A DNA stretch of 36,926 nucleotides, taken from Chryseobacterium gleum (GTDB taxonomy: Bacteria; Bacteroidota; Bacteroidia; Flavobacteriales_D; Crocinitomicaceae). Below the pieces are notes generated by a model. It saw nothing but the letters and a program-made list of their open reading frames with translations, made no database searches and had not been told where the DNA came from. Both the position numbers and the translations under genes were made by a program. Positions 27,066-36,500 of the stretch are shown piece by piece; the first letter of the stretch is position 1; each line of letters opens with the position of its first letter. The stretch covers positions 1-36,926 of the forward strand of contig CAMCQL010000002.1 in NCBI GenBank assembly GCA_945877005.1, given 5' to 3'.

Positions 27066-28034
27066 GTGAATATTCGAAGTCTTCTTCTTTTATTAATTAT
27101 CTACAGTCCTACTTTTTTTGGACAAGATATGCATTGGTCACTCCCTACACAGAATCCAATTGGAATGAACCCCTCAAATGTCGGGAACTTTAAAGGCGAT
27201 TTAAGAATTATTTCCAATTACAAAGACCAATGGAGAACTGTAACAAAGCCTTTCAATACGATTAATTTAAGCGTGGACAAAGTAATCAACAGCAGGTTTT
27301 CTTTAGGTAGTACAATTTTGCACGATTTAGCTGGTGATGGTAAATACCGTACTTTAGATTTTAATATTCTCTCTTCGTATACCCTCTTCACAGGAAAAAA
27401 TAGTAAACTAACCGCGGGAGTTTCATTAGGAATAATTTACAAACAAATTTCACCTTCAAATTTTAAATTCGACAAACAATTTGACGGATACATGTTCCAA
27501 GAAAATTTTTCTTCGAATGAAAACTTTCAATCAACTTCCCAGTTTAATTTGAATGTTGGAACAGGGCTCCAACTGATTATTAAACAACATGAATTTGGAT
27601 TCTCTGTTTTAAATTTAAACCGGCCAAACCAAGGTTTTTTTAACACCACAATAAATAGACCTATACGACTGTTATTTAGCTATCAAACACTTTTGAACAA
27701 AAATGGTATACTTCAGTTCTCACCTTCTATTGTCTACCAGAAACAAAGTGTTTATTCAGAATTGATTACAGGAATAAAAAGCTCTTATCAAATCAATAAT
27801 AAAAAATTAAAGTCAATTAATTTAGGATTGAATATAAGATTCAAAGATGCTTTAATTCCTTATATAGGTTTTGAATTTAATCATTTACAAGTAGGAATAG
27901 GATATGATGTAAACACTTCAAGTTTAAATTTAGCTAGCAGAAACAGAGGCGGTACTGAATTGTACCTTCAATACCTATTCGTTAAGCCACCAATTAAAAA
28001 TTTAGAACATAGAAAATGCAAAGATTTTTTATAA
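27066..28034 (+). CDS. PorP/SprF family type IX secretion system membrane protein
   Basis: This is a 322-residue outer membrane beta-barrel protein. The signal peptide (VNIRSLLLLLIIY to TFFG) is best explained by GTG at 27066; TTG at 27051 would add five residues. The mature part opens with the family landmark QDMHWSLPTQNPIGMNPSNVG, where short-lived variants of 'xYMxNPxxxNPAxxG' are usual, then GDLRIISNYKDQWR. It continues in amphipathic strands to the end. PorP/SprF proteins are T9SS components, and SprF variants serve individual large cargo proteins. It overlaps the following OmpA-like gene by 19 bases, the usual partner arrangement. Confidence 0.85.
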   Translation: MNIRSLLLLLIIYSPTFFGQDMHWSLPTQNPIGMNPSNVGNFKGDLRIISNYKDQWRTVTKPFNTINLSVDKVINSRFSLGSTILHDLAGDGKYRTLDFNILSSYTLFTGKNSKLTAGVSLGIIYKQISPSNFKFDKQFDGYMFQENFSSNENFQSTSQFNLNVGTGLQLIIKQHEFGFSVLNLNRPNQGFFNTTINRPIRLLFSYQTLLNKNGILQFSPSIVYQKQSVYSELITGIKSSYQINNKKLKSINLGLNIRFKDALIPYIGFEFNHLQVGIGYDVNTSSLNLASRNRGGTELYLQYLFVKPPIKNLEHRKCKDFL

Positions 28035-30034
28035 TACTACTACTTATTTTTTTTAATAATTTAAACTTAAATGCTCAAGATAGTATCCCGAAGAGCAAAA
28101 AAGAACTTAAAAAAACCATTGAAAAAAACAAGGAAACTGGAGACTTCATTGAAGCACTCTCCTACTTAAAACAATTGTATCTTCAAGATACAACAAATAT
28201 CAAAACATTGTACAACTATGCACTAACACTCAAAGAATACAAAGATTATGTAAACGCAGAAAAAAAATTCACTGAATTAATTCTAAAAGATAAAAAAAAC
28301 GACTATGCTCCTTATGCTATTTTCGAATTAGCACAACTAAAGAAACATAACAAAAAATATTTAGAAGCAATTTCAACTTTTAAAAAAGCATTCGAACAGA
28401 ACAAAAGTGTGCAAGATAATTACATTCAACAAAAAACAAAGCGTGAAATTGAATCCTGTCAATTTGCAATGAATAGTCAAAAAGATTCGTTAGAATTTAA
28501 AGTAACAAAATTAGACACAACAATTAACAGTAAAAACAGCGAATTTATTCATACAATCAAAGACGGTAAAATAATATTTAGCTCTTTAAGATCGGATTCT
28601 ATTGATAGAAACGAAGTAGTTTATTCGGAAAATTATCTAAATAAACTATATAGCTACGATACACTTACAAAAAAAACTAATGAAATTAAAGAATTAAATA
28701 TTGAAAAGTTCAATACTTCCAATGGGACATTTTCCATTTACGGAAATCGTTTCTTTTATTCAGTTTGCGACACCAATTATCTTGATCCAAAATGTAAAAT
28801 AGTGAGTGCAAGCTATAGGAATAATAAATTTGGTGTAATTGATACTCTTTTTGGAGAAATTAATTCCGAAGTTGGGTCGTTTAGCATGCCTTATGTCACT
28901 AAAATAAATGGTAAAGAAATTATTTTTTACTGCTCAAACGAAAAATCAGGAAAAGGGGGATATGATGTTTATTCAGGAGAGTTAATACTAAATCAAGTAA
29001 TAAATTCAAAACCTGTGCCTGCAATTAACACAATCGACAACGAAATCACCCCCTTTTACGATACCACAACGAATGAATTATATTTTTCAAGTACTTGGCA
29101 CAACGGATTTGGAGGGTATGATGTTTTTAAAGTAAACTATATAAAACCCACAAAAAATTCAATTGTAAATTTAGGCCCAATAGTAAATAGCCCCGCAAAT
29201 GAAACCTATTTTTTCAAAAATAAAACAGCGTATTATTTTACAAGTAATCGTCTAGGATCAAATTACAGTAAAAACCCAACATGTTGTGGAGACATTTATA
29301 AAGCAGAGAAAAAGATTCTAATAAATGAAATAAAAGATTCAATTATTCCAAATTTAACACTTTCGAAAAAAAATATCGACTCACTTAAACTAAAAGTAGA
29401 AACAGAACAAAAAATTGAGGCTAGACAAACCGAACAAAAAAATAATTACATTCAATTAACCAAACTATTACCGCTTACATTGTATTTTCACAACGATGAG
29501 CCGAATCCAAAAAGCAATGACACAACAACAAATCTAAATTACGAAGAAACGTATCAAAAATACATCGAGTTACTCCCAAGATATCAATCTGAATACACAC
29601 AAGATTTAAAAAAAGAAAAAAAAGCTGAAGCTGAAGAAGATATTTTAAATTTTTTTAGCGATAAGGTCATACATGGATACAATCAATTAAATGATTTTTT
29701 GAGCCTTCTTGAACTGGAGTTAAAACAGGGAACATATTTCAAACTTGAAATCAAAGGATTTGCAAGTCCTTTAGCAAAAACAAAATACAATAGAAATTTA
29801 AGTAAAAGAAGAATAGAATCCTTTAAAAATTATATTCGAAAGTATAATTCAGGAGTTTTAATGGATTTCTATGAAAATAAAAAAACACTTGAAATAATAG
29901 AAGTGCCTTTTGGTGAAGAAAAAGCGGATCACTTTGTGAGTGATAATCCAAATGATACTAAAAAATCTGTTTATTCCAAAGCAGCATCTTTAGAACGTAA
30001 AATAGAAATCCTTTCTGTAGAGATAGTAAAATAA
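28016..30034 (+). CDS. TPR-PD40-OmpA protein of the T9SS-associated PorE-like type
   Basis: This is a 672-residue exported protein with a signal peptide ending in LNLNAQ (about 21). TPR-like helices span 35-150. WD40-like PD40 beta-propeller repeats follow at about 175-430 (DGKIIFSSLRSD, KEIIFYCSNEKSGKGGYDVY, YFTSNRLGS). A charged linker leads to an OmpA-like domain from about 540 to the end. In that domain the stretch GFASPLAKTKYN replaces the usual G-x-T-D-x-x-G, so the peptidoglycan-contacting Asp is Ser584, while the matching Arg599 remains. PorE in Porphyromonas has the same domain order and links T9SS parts to the cell wall. Its start overlaps the PorP/SprF gene, so the two are co-translated partners. 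Confidence 0.85.
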   Translation: MQRFFIILLLIFFNNLNLNAQDSIPKSKKELKKTIEKNKETGDFIEALSYLKQLYLQDTTNIKTLYNYALTLKEYKDYVNAEKKFTELILKDKKNDYAPYAIFELAQLKKHNKKYLEAISTFKKAFEQNKSVQDNYIQQKTKREIESCQFAMNSQKDSLEFKVTKLDTTINSKNSEFIHTIKDGKIIFSSLRSDSIDRNEVVYSENYLNKLYSYDTLTKKTNEIKELNIEKFNTSNGTFSIYGNRFFYSVCDTNYLDPKCKIVSASYRNNKFGVIDTLFGEINSEVGSFSMPYVTKINGKEIIFYCSNEKSGKGGYDVYSGELILNQVINSKPVPAINTIDNEITPFYDTTTNELYFSSTWHNGFGGYDVFKVNYIKPTKNSIVNLGPIVNSPANETYFFKNKTAYYFTSNRLGSNYSKNPTCCGDIYKAEKKILINEIKDSIIPNLTLSKKNIDSLKLKVETEQKIEARQTEQKNNYIQLTKLLPLTLYFHNDEPNPKSNDTTTNLNYEETYQKYIELLPRYQSEYTQDLKKEKKAEAEEDILNFFSDKVIHGYNQLNDFLSLLELELKQGTYFKLEIKGFASPLAKTKYNRNLSKRRIESFKNYIRKYNSGVLMDFYENKKTLEIIEVPFGEEKADHFVSDNPNDTKKSVYSKAASLERKIEILSVEIVK

Positions 30035-30057
30035 AAAAAAATACTATATTTAAAACT

Positions 30058-31458
30058 ATGGAAAAACCAAAAAGAATATTGTTTTTAGATTTAATGCGTG
30101 TTTTAGCATTATTTATGATGATTCAAGGTCATACCACATATGATTTTTTAGACCTGACTATTAGAGATGGTCAGAGTACTGGAATTAAAATCTGGACTAG
30201 TTTAAGAGGATATACCGCGCCTTTTTTCATGATGGTATCTGGAGCTGTATTTACATTTTTAATGTTGTCTCAAGAACAAAAAGACGGTTCAAATCCAAGA
30301 GTAAAAGCAGGAATAAATCGTATATTTATTTTGCTATTTTGGGGATACCTATTAAATTTTCCAATTTATGAAATAGGGAAAATATTCACAAAAGAAGGAT
30401 TAGAATTGTTTTTATCAATCCATATTTTAGAAACATTATTCACGATAACTTGGATTTCTATTACAATCTATTTATATAAATTGATTACAAATACTGAGAG
30501 TTCATACCAAACTTCAATCATAAAACAATTATTTCGAGATGGTGCTTTGAAACATGTATTGTTTCGAGATAAACTTTTTAATAAAGATTTTTTTAGATAC
30601 GAAGAAAAAAAGAAAAGAATTACAAACTCTGTATTTTGGGGGGTGATAATTAGTATCCCTTTTTTGATTATTTCGAATGTCTTAACGATTGAGGAAAAAC
30701 AAAGAGCATTAAGGGTAGATGTCCTACACATCATTGCATTAGGCTTATTAACTATAATGCTTGTTTATTTTATGACATTACAAAAAAAATGGATGATGAC
30801 TACAATTTACTTTATACTCATGCTAATTATCATTGCATTATTTCCTTTAGTAAACAACGTAGATTTATCACACTTACCAATTTTTGTTGCTCCTTACTTA
30901 AACGATTTCGAAACAAAATCAATGTTTCCTTTGACTCCATGGTTGGCATACATATTTGCTGGCGCATTGTTAGGATTATGGTTGAATTACGAAGTAAAAA
31001 AAGATAATTTTGATAAGTTCATTGGATATAAATTAGCACTCGTTGGCGCTAGTTTTTTGTTATTGTCAAAATTCGGAGATAATTTTGAAGTAGCTTATTA
31101 TGGGAAAAGTTATTTCTGGCATGATAGTCCAAATCTAATATATCATAGAATTGGGATAGTACTATCGGTTGGATCTTTTATGTCTTTTCTGGGACTATTC
31201 ATCAAAGAACTCCCAAAGTTCATGACTCAAATGACTCGAAATACACTCTGGTTATACATCGGACATTTAATTATCATTTATCAATTTGTAAAACCAATAA
31301 TTGGGTACAAAACAAGATTTAATTTACCAATCACAATCGTGTGTATTGCACTTATGTTTGTACTTATGTATTTTCAAACAAAAATAATTCTTTTTGTACA
31401 AAAAAAAGGTGGATATATTTCCACCTTAAAATTATTATATACTAAAAAACCTAATTAA
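30058..31458 (+). CDS. DUF1624/heparan-alpha-glucosaminide acetyltransferase-like membrane protein
   Basis: This is a 466-residue integral membrane protein with about ten helices. The N-terminal signature RILFLDLMRVLALFMMIQGH, with Asp11, Arg14 and His25, and the following SLRGYTAPFFMMVSGAVF match the DUF1624 group of membrane acyltransferases. That group transfers acyl groups, often acetyl, onto sugars across the membrane. Bacteroidota copies are uncharacterised and the acceptor is unknown. A near-consensus promoter box TATATTTA (30045-30052) lies just before the start. Its 3' end overlaps the convergent HIT gene by four bases and contains that operon's hairpin terminator. Confidence 0.82.
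   Translation: MEKPKRILFLDLMRVLALFMMIQGHTTYDFLDLTIRDGQSTGIKIWTSLRGYTAPFFMMVSGAVFTFLMLSQEQKDGSNPRVKAGINRIFILLFWGYLLNFPIYEIGKIFTKEGLELFLSIHILETLFTITWISITIYLYKLITNTESSYQTSIIKQLFRDGALKHVLFRDKLFNKDFFRYEEKKKRITNSVFWGVIISIPFLIISNVLTIEEKQRALRVDVLHIIALGLLTIMLVYFMTLQKKWMMTTIYFILMLIIIALFPLVNNVDLSHLPIFVAPYLNDFETKSMFPLTPWLAYIFAGALLGLWLNYEVKKDNFDKFIGYKLALVGASFLLLSKFGDNFEVAYYGKSYFWHDSPNLIYHRIGIVLSVGSFMSFLGLFIKELPKFMTQMTRNTLWLYIGHLIIIYQFVKPIIGYKTRFNLPITIVCIALMFVLMYFQTKIILFVQKKGGYISTLKLLYTKKPN
31401..31427 (-). terminator. Terminator of the greA-HIT operon, embedded in the convergent acyltransferase gene
   Basis: AAGGTGGA at 31406-31413 pairs perfectly with TCCACCTT at 31420-31427 around a six-base loop. Read on the minus strand, the hairpin is followed by seven consecutive T bases (31407-31401). 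It begins 28 bases after the HIT stop codon and lies wholly inside coding sequence of the plus-strand gene. Confidence 0.75.
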
Positions 31459-31844
31459 GCAGTAAAAATCAAATCTGCTAATTCGCTCATTTCAGTAGCT
31501 GATAAAGACAATTTAGTGTTACTAAAATTCATGTCATTTATAGAATTAATAGGAATTAAATGAATGTGTGCATGAGGAACTTCTAACCCCACAACAGTAA
31601 CGCCAATTTTTTTACAAGGTAGATGTAATTTCATTTTAGTTGCAACTTGTTTACTAAAACACATTAAATCTGAAAGAGTAGAATCTTCTAAATCAAAAAT
31701 ATAATCCACTTCTATCTTTGGAATTACTAAAACATGACCTTTCACTAAAGGTTGAATGTCTAAAAAGGCTAAAAAATGATCATTTTCTGCCACTTTATAA
31801 CAAGGTATCTGACCGTCGATAATTTTTTTAAATAATGTAGACAT
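31455..31844 (-). CDS. HIT family nucleotide-binding hydrolase
   Basis: This is a 129-residue protein of the histidine triad superfamily, related to HinT purine nucleoside phosphoramidases. The triad PHAHIHLIP lies at about 90-98, with the active-site histidine in HxHxH at 91-95. FLDIQPLVKGHVLVIPK at 28-43 is the family's N-terminal half-site. It is cytosolic. The exact substrate cannot be read from sequence. Its ATG overlaps the greA stop by one base (TAATG), so the two form an operon ending at the hairpin at 31401-31427. Confidence 0.92.
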   Translation of the reverse strand: MSTLFKKIIDGQIPCYKVAENDHFLAFLDIQPLVKGHVLVIPKIEVDYIFDLEDSTLSDLMCFSKQVATKMKLHLPCKKIGVTVVGLEVPHAHIHLIPINSINDMNFSNTKLSLSATEMSELADLIFTA

Positions 31845-32317
31845 TATCTTGTGATTTCAATTATTTCAAACTTAACCACACCATTAGGTGTCGTTACATC
31901 TGCAATATCACCAACTTTCTTACCTAATAATCCTTTTCCAATAGGTGAATCAATAGAAATCTTTTTTAATTTAAGATCTGCCTCATTTTCAGCCACTAAA
32001 GTATACTCCATTACAAAATTATTAGAAACATTTCTGATCTTAACATGCGATAAAATAAAAACTTTAGAGTTATCAATTATCGATTCATCAATGATTCTAG
32101 CATTTGAAATGATTGTTTCCATCTTTGAAATTTTCATTTCTAATAAGCCTTGAGCTTCTTTGGCTGCGTCGTATTCTGCATTCTCAGACAAATCTCCTTT
32201 GTCTCTAGCTTCAGCAATTTGATCAGAAATTTGAGGTCTTAAAACAGTTTTCATAACATAAAGCTCGTCTTTAAGCTTTTTTAACCCCTCTTCTGTATAA
32301 TAAGAAATTTGTGACAT
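31844..32317 (-). CDS. greA: Transcription elongation factor GreA
   Basis: This is a 157-residue protein that stimulates transcript cleavage by stalled RNA polymerase. The N-terminal coiled coil ends in the conserved tip GDLSENAEYDAAKE, whose acidic residues position Mg2+ in the polymerase active site. The C-terminal FKBP-like domain ends with SPIGKGLLGKKVGD and an IIEI strand. I choose the ATG at 32315-32317 (MSQISYYTEEG). An upstream in-frame ATG at 32362 would add a hydrophobic leader that overlaps the previous gene's terminator. The length is standard for GreA. Confidence 0.95.
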   Translation of the reverse strand: MSQISYYTEEGLKKLKDELYVMKTVLRPQISDQIAEARDKGDLSENAEYDAAKEAQGLLEMKISKMETIISNARIIDESIIDNSKVFILSHVKIRNVSNNFVMEYTLVAENEADLKLKKISIDSPIGKGLLGKKVGDIADVTTPNGVVKFEIIEITR

Positions 32318-32330
32318 ATTTAAAGTAATT

Positions 32331-32360
32331 AAAATAAAAAAGAGGATCAAAGAGATCCTC
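32331..32360 (-). terminator. Rho-independent terminator of the PorV-like gene
   Basis: GAGGATC (32342-32348) pairs with GATCCTC (32354-32360) around AAAGA. On the minus strand the hairpin is followed by a T-rich tract (TTTTTTATTTT, 32341-32331). It separates the PorV-like gene from greA. Confidence 0.8.
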
Positions 32361-32380
32361 AATCAAAAAAATAAAAAAAA

Positions 32381-33445
32381 TTATTTAATGTTAATTGTAG
32401 TTCCAAAAGTATGAATGTACCCAAAAGGTCCAGTAGTTCTTATCGCATACTCAAAACCGATGGCAGATTTATTTTTACCATACAATGCATCAAATGAAAA
32501 ACCAGCAGTTAATCCCGTCAATGAATTAGTTCTTAATGTAGCGTCAAAAACACCATCTTCATACACATAACCAACCCTAACATTCAAAGCAGCCCAACTT
32601 TTAATTAAACCATAATCCAATCCAATTCTAAATTGATCTTTAGAAAATGAATTAGCTGTAAAAGCAAAAGAAGGTGTAAATTTAGATTCATTCGAAAATA
32701 AAAAGTCATAAGAAACACCAATCGCGAGCAAAGAAGGAAGTTCATACGATTGTGATCTTTGTTCTAAAGTAGCGTTACCTCCATTTTTTTGATAATTGAT
32801 TTGTGAAGATAAACCATCGCCCTCTTGTTTTATTGTAGGACCAACATTTTTTAAAGTAATACCCATTTTAAATTTATCCTTATCCCCTGTCACATAACGA
32901 ATACCTGCATCTAGCGCAACACCAAATGAATTGATATTTGAAATGGACTCAGATAACAATTTTAAATTAATACCTCCTGAAATAGAATGTGTAAACAATT
33001 TAGCATAACCTAAATTAACTGTATTATAAGAAGGGGCATAGGTCCCAATGTTTCCATCAGGATTCTCTTCTGTAGTACGTGCAATAGAACCAAAACTCAT
33101 TGATTGAACAGAAACTGCAATCGCACTACTTTCACCAATTTTTTGAGCAAATCCAGCACCAATGTATGGTATACCTGCATTTCCAAGCCAATTTGTATAA
33201 GAAAACTTTATTTGAGTTTTATCGGTGTAAGCAAGACCCGCAATATTGGTATAAGTCGCTTCTAAACCATTTGCATATGATAAATTAGCATCACCCAAAG
33301 CAACACTTCTAGACCAAGGATTCACTAATAATTGGGAAGCACCAGCTGAACCTACACGGTCCTCATTTCCTGCTAACGTTTGAAAAACAACAAGTGTAAT
33401 CGTTAACAAAAATCCTAATTTAGTAATATTAAAAATAGACTTCAT
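32381..33445 (-). CDS. PorV/PorQ family outer membrane protein (T9SS-associated)
   Basis: This is a 354-residue beta-barrel protein. I start at the ATG complementary to 33443-33445 (MKSIFNITKLGFLL), which begins the signal peptide ending near LAGNED. An upstream in-frame ATG (33493) adds an unlikely charged extension. The mature N-terminus reads VGSAGASQLLVNPWSRSVALGDA, then ATYTNIAGLAYTDKTQ, which is the family's GAxx...GxAxxxYxNPAGLA pattern with Ile for Pro-adjacent variation. The rest is amphipathic strands to GTTINIK. PorV shuttles T9SS cargo to the attachment complex. This paralogue may be dedicated to the large type A protein encoded directly upstream, 75 bases away. It ends at a clear terminator. 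Confidence 0.85.
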   Translation of the reverse strand: MKSIFNITKLGFLLTITLVVFQTLAGNEDRVGSAGASQLLVNPWSRSVALGDANLSYANGLEATYTNIAGLAYTDKTQIKFSYTNWLGNAGIPYIGAGFAQKIGESSAIAVSVQSMSFGSIARTTEENPDGNIGTYAPSYNTVNLGYAKLFTHSISGGINLKLLSESISNINSFGVALDAGIRYVTGDKDKFKMGITLKNVGPTIKQEGDGLSSQINYQKNGGNATLEQRSQSYELPSLLAIGVSYDFLFSNESKFTPSFAFTANSFSKDQFRIGLDYGLIKSWAALNVRVGYVYEDGVFDATLRTNSLTGLTAGFSFDALYGKNKSAIGFEYAIRTTGPFGYIHTFGTTINIK

Positions 33446-33520
33446 ATGTAAATAGTTTGTTTTATAATATAACCTCAACGAATGTGAATTCATTCAAAAA
33501 TTGAATTTATACTATCTTTA

Positions 33521-36500
33521 TTAAATTGTTTCTAAATCTATTTGTCTCATTCCACCGAAAAATTTAATCACTGTAGAACCAACACCTTCAACTTCAACAT
33601 GTATTAAATAAACACCACTAGCAATTGGAATAGCTTGACTGTTTTTCAAATCCCAATCAATATAGCTCAACGGCGATGCCTTTTTAAATGTTCTTATTAA
33701 TTTACCACTTATATTGTATATCTTAATTACACAATTTTCAGGCAAGTTAGTAATTTTAACCTTCGTATCTAATCTGTTCTTTTCATAAGTAGAAAATGCA
33801 TAATAAGGATTAGGTACAATATTAATCAATGACAATGCATCCACTTGACGGTCTTTACTAGCAACAGTAGTCGCAACTTCATCCATTTCCCAACCATACA
33901 TAGGTTGTCCATTATTTAATCCTGTCGCTGTGAAGTCATTGTATTCTTTGTTTACCCTAGCGCTAATTATACAATCAGTTTGAATGGAGAAATTTCTATT
34001 GATTGCTATAGGATTAGCAATCCACAATATGTTTTGATACACAGATAAATAATCGGAAACATTATCAGTAGACAATTTATCGTACACCCAATTATTTATC
34101 CCATCATAATAAGGACAGTTCTTCGAATTATCAGAATAACCATGAACATTTACTCCAAACACATAAATAGGATGCTGTCCTCCAAAGTGAAAATCACCAT
34201 TATTGTCTTGAGACACATTAGAAGGATTCCACATCATATCTCGACCATTATCTCCTGTAAGAAATGAATTTTCACCAAATGCAATATGAAGTCTCATACC
34301 AGACTCAACATCGACCGCATAGCCAGGAAACCAGCCCATACCAGTAGAAGAACCTAAGGGTCTACCTAACTTATCAACACTTTTACCTTTACGAAGTGTA
34401 CCAGGTTTAGCTAAGCCTTCGTTACCTGTAATTTTTCTACCCAATTCAATTACGGCACATCTTGTCCATAACGAAGTATCTTTAGTTATAACAATATCAA
34501 TATTGTTCAATCTCGAAATACTTGCAATATCTCTAACATCATTTGGACTTGATATTTTTTCCGGATAAGCTAAAGGCATAAATTCACCTTGATAACCAAC
34601 CAAACAATGAGGAGCGATAGTCCCACCTAAAAGCTTAGTGTATTTCTTGTCTGGATCCATAAATGCATCCCCATAAGTATTCTTTTGATCAGGATAAAAT
34701 TTAGGATTATAAATACCTAATAAATCATCATTAGGGTTTGGTTTGTACTCATTGGTCCCACTTCTTATCCAGTTGTAAGGTGTGTAATCATCGCGATCAC
34801 TAATTCCAGTTAACCACTTTTTAGATGAATCTTGAAAAGAAATTGTCGCATTAATTGGATCAGTAAAACGTTTGTATTCATCAGAAATAGAATACGTTTT
34901 CTTAGTTATATCTGTGAAATAATATTCACTTTGATTAATTTGAACAGAAACACCCCATTGTGGTACTATTTGTTCATTGTCACTTAGAATTGTCACTTCT
35001 GAAGTCACAGAATCTAATAAAACACCACCTTTTTTATCGTAACGATAAATAATCCAATTTGCAGTATCAATACCTTTGTTATTCTTTGCTTCGTTTAAAG
35101 ATTCAGATTTATAACCTCTAAATTTACACTCAAAATAACCTTTAGCTAAATTTAACGGATCAACAACCTTAATATTCAAAGGCCCTTTTCCATACTCATA
35201 AGTTGGTGTTTTATAAAATCCAGATTTGACGATAGAATCTCTTGAAGAAACAGTTAAATTAACAAATTTATTCCCATTACCACGACCATCTAAACGTGTG
35301 ATTTTTGGAGTCGTACCATAAATTGCATTTTGTTCTAAATTTTCAGTTCTAACATTGTGAGGCATAGCTTCCGAAGCAACAATTGGGCTACCATCAAATG
35401 AATTTCTTGAAGATAAATATGGCATTTTTTGACCATCTAACGAATTAGCATCATTTGGATTGTATGTTTTATAGCTATTATAAGCGTATGCTACCGCAAT
35501 ATAATAATACTGTTTAAAATTGACCAATCTTCTTTCGCCATTAGCAAATTGATCTTCAGTCACTTTAAATGAATGTTTAATTCCTCTATTTTCTGCATTT
35601 ACCTTAACTGTAGGAATTGAAAAACCTAATTCTTCGTCAAATTCAAAATTGATAATGTTTTTGATGTTGTTTTTAACATCACATTGAGCAATTAATCTCG
35701 CCTTATCAGTATTACCAATGTCAGCAATAGAACCATCTTTGGTTTTCATTTGATAAATTTGATAACCTTCAAAACGATAATTTTTATCAATTACAGCACC
35801 ATTGTCAGGATCTGGAATATTGAAATCTTCCTCAATATACTTTTCGTTTTTGTTATTGGATGTTGAAGGATTCTCTAACATCAATACCAATTCTCTATTC
35901 AATTCTTGAATTGTTAACTTAGGAGCACTTGGTGGCTCTAAGATTCTAAAACAATTGTCAAATAATGCTTGAGCTTTTGTATCCGCTCTTTTCAACGAAC
36001 GAACAGAAGCTAATAAATCACCTTCTGAACTTCTGGCATAAACGATACCAACAGTAATATTATTAACAGCACCAGGTCTAAGAGTAAACGGTCCTGCTGA
36101 CTGAACAAAACGACGGTCACCTGCAGGGTTATTATTTGTTTGTTCTGACCAATTTTTAAAACCTGGATCAACACCACCTGTACCCCAATTCAAAGTATCT
36201 GAGTCACCTGGGAACATGTAATCAGCAAACACAGAAGTTGCTCCAGCACTACCAGGAAAACCTGTACCCCCAAACACAGTTCTGTCTCCAAATCTCCATT
36301 TACCATTCATGTAATTATAGAAATTAGCAGCTGTTGTTGGATCAGATTGATTTTGAGCAGCATTCGCTGTATAATAATTGAATCGTTTCATACCAAAACG
36401 TTCATTATCTGGAATACCATCACCATAACCAATTCCTAAACCAGAATAAACGATACCCTTTTGATTAATCGCATCTGTAACTGTTGGTACTTTTATTTTT

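Noticed and set aside
31851..32153. Plus-strand 100-codon frame opposite greA
   Set aside because: It is antisense to conserved greA coding sequence and is low-complexity; there is no independent support.
32318..32362. N-terminal extension of greA
   Set aside because: GreA proteins begin close to the SYYTEEG segment; the extension would overlap the terminator hairpin of the upstream gene.
33446..33493. Longer start for the PorV-like protein
   Set aside because: It would place a charged segment before the signal peptide; the ATG at 33445 starts the signal peptide directly.
33492..33506. ATTCAA-AAA-TTGAAT hairpin between the large T9SS gene and the PorV-like gene as a terminator
   Set aside because: The stem is short and has a single G-C pair, and no T-run follows it on the minus strand; the two genes may be co-transcribed.
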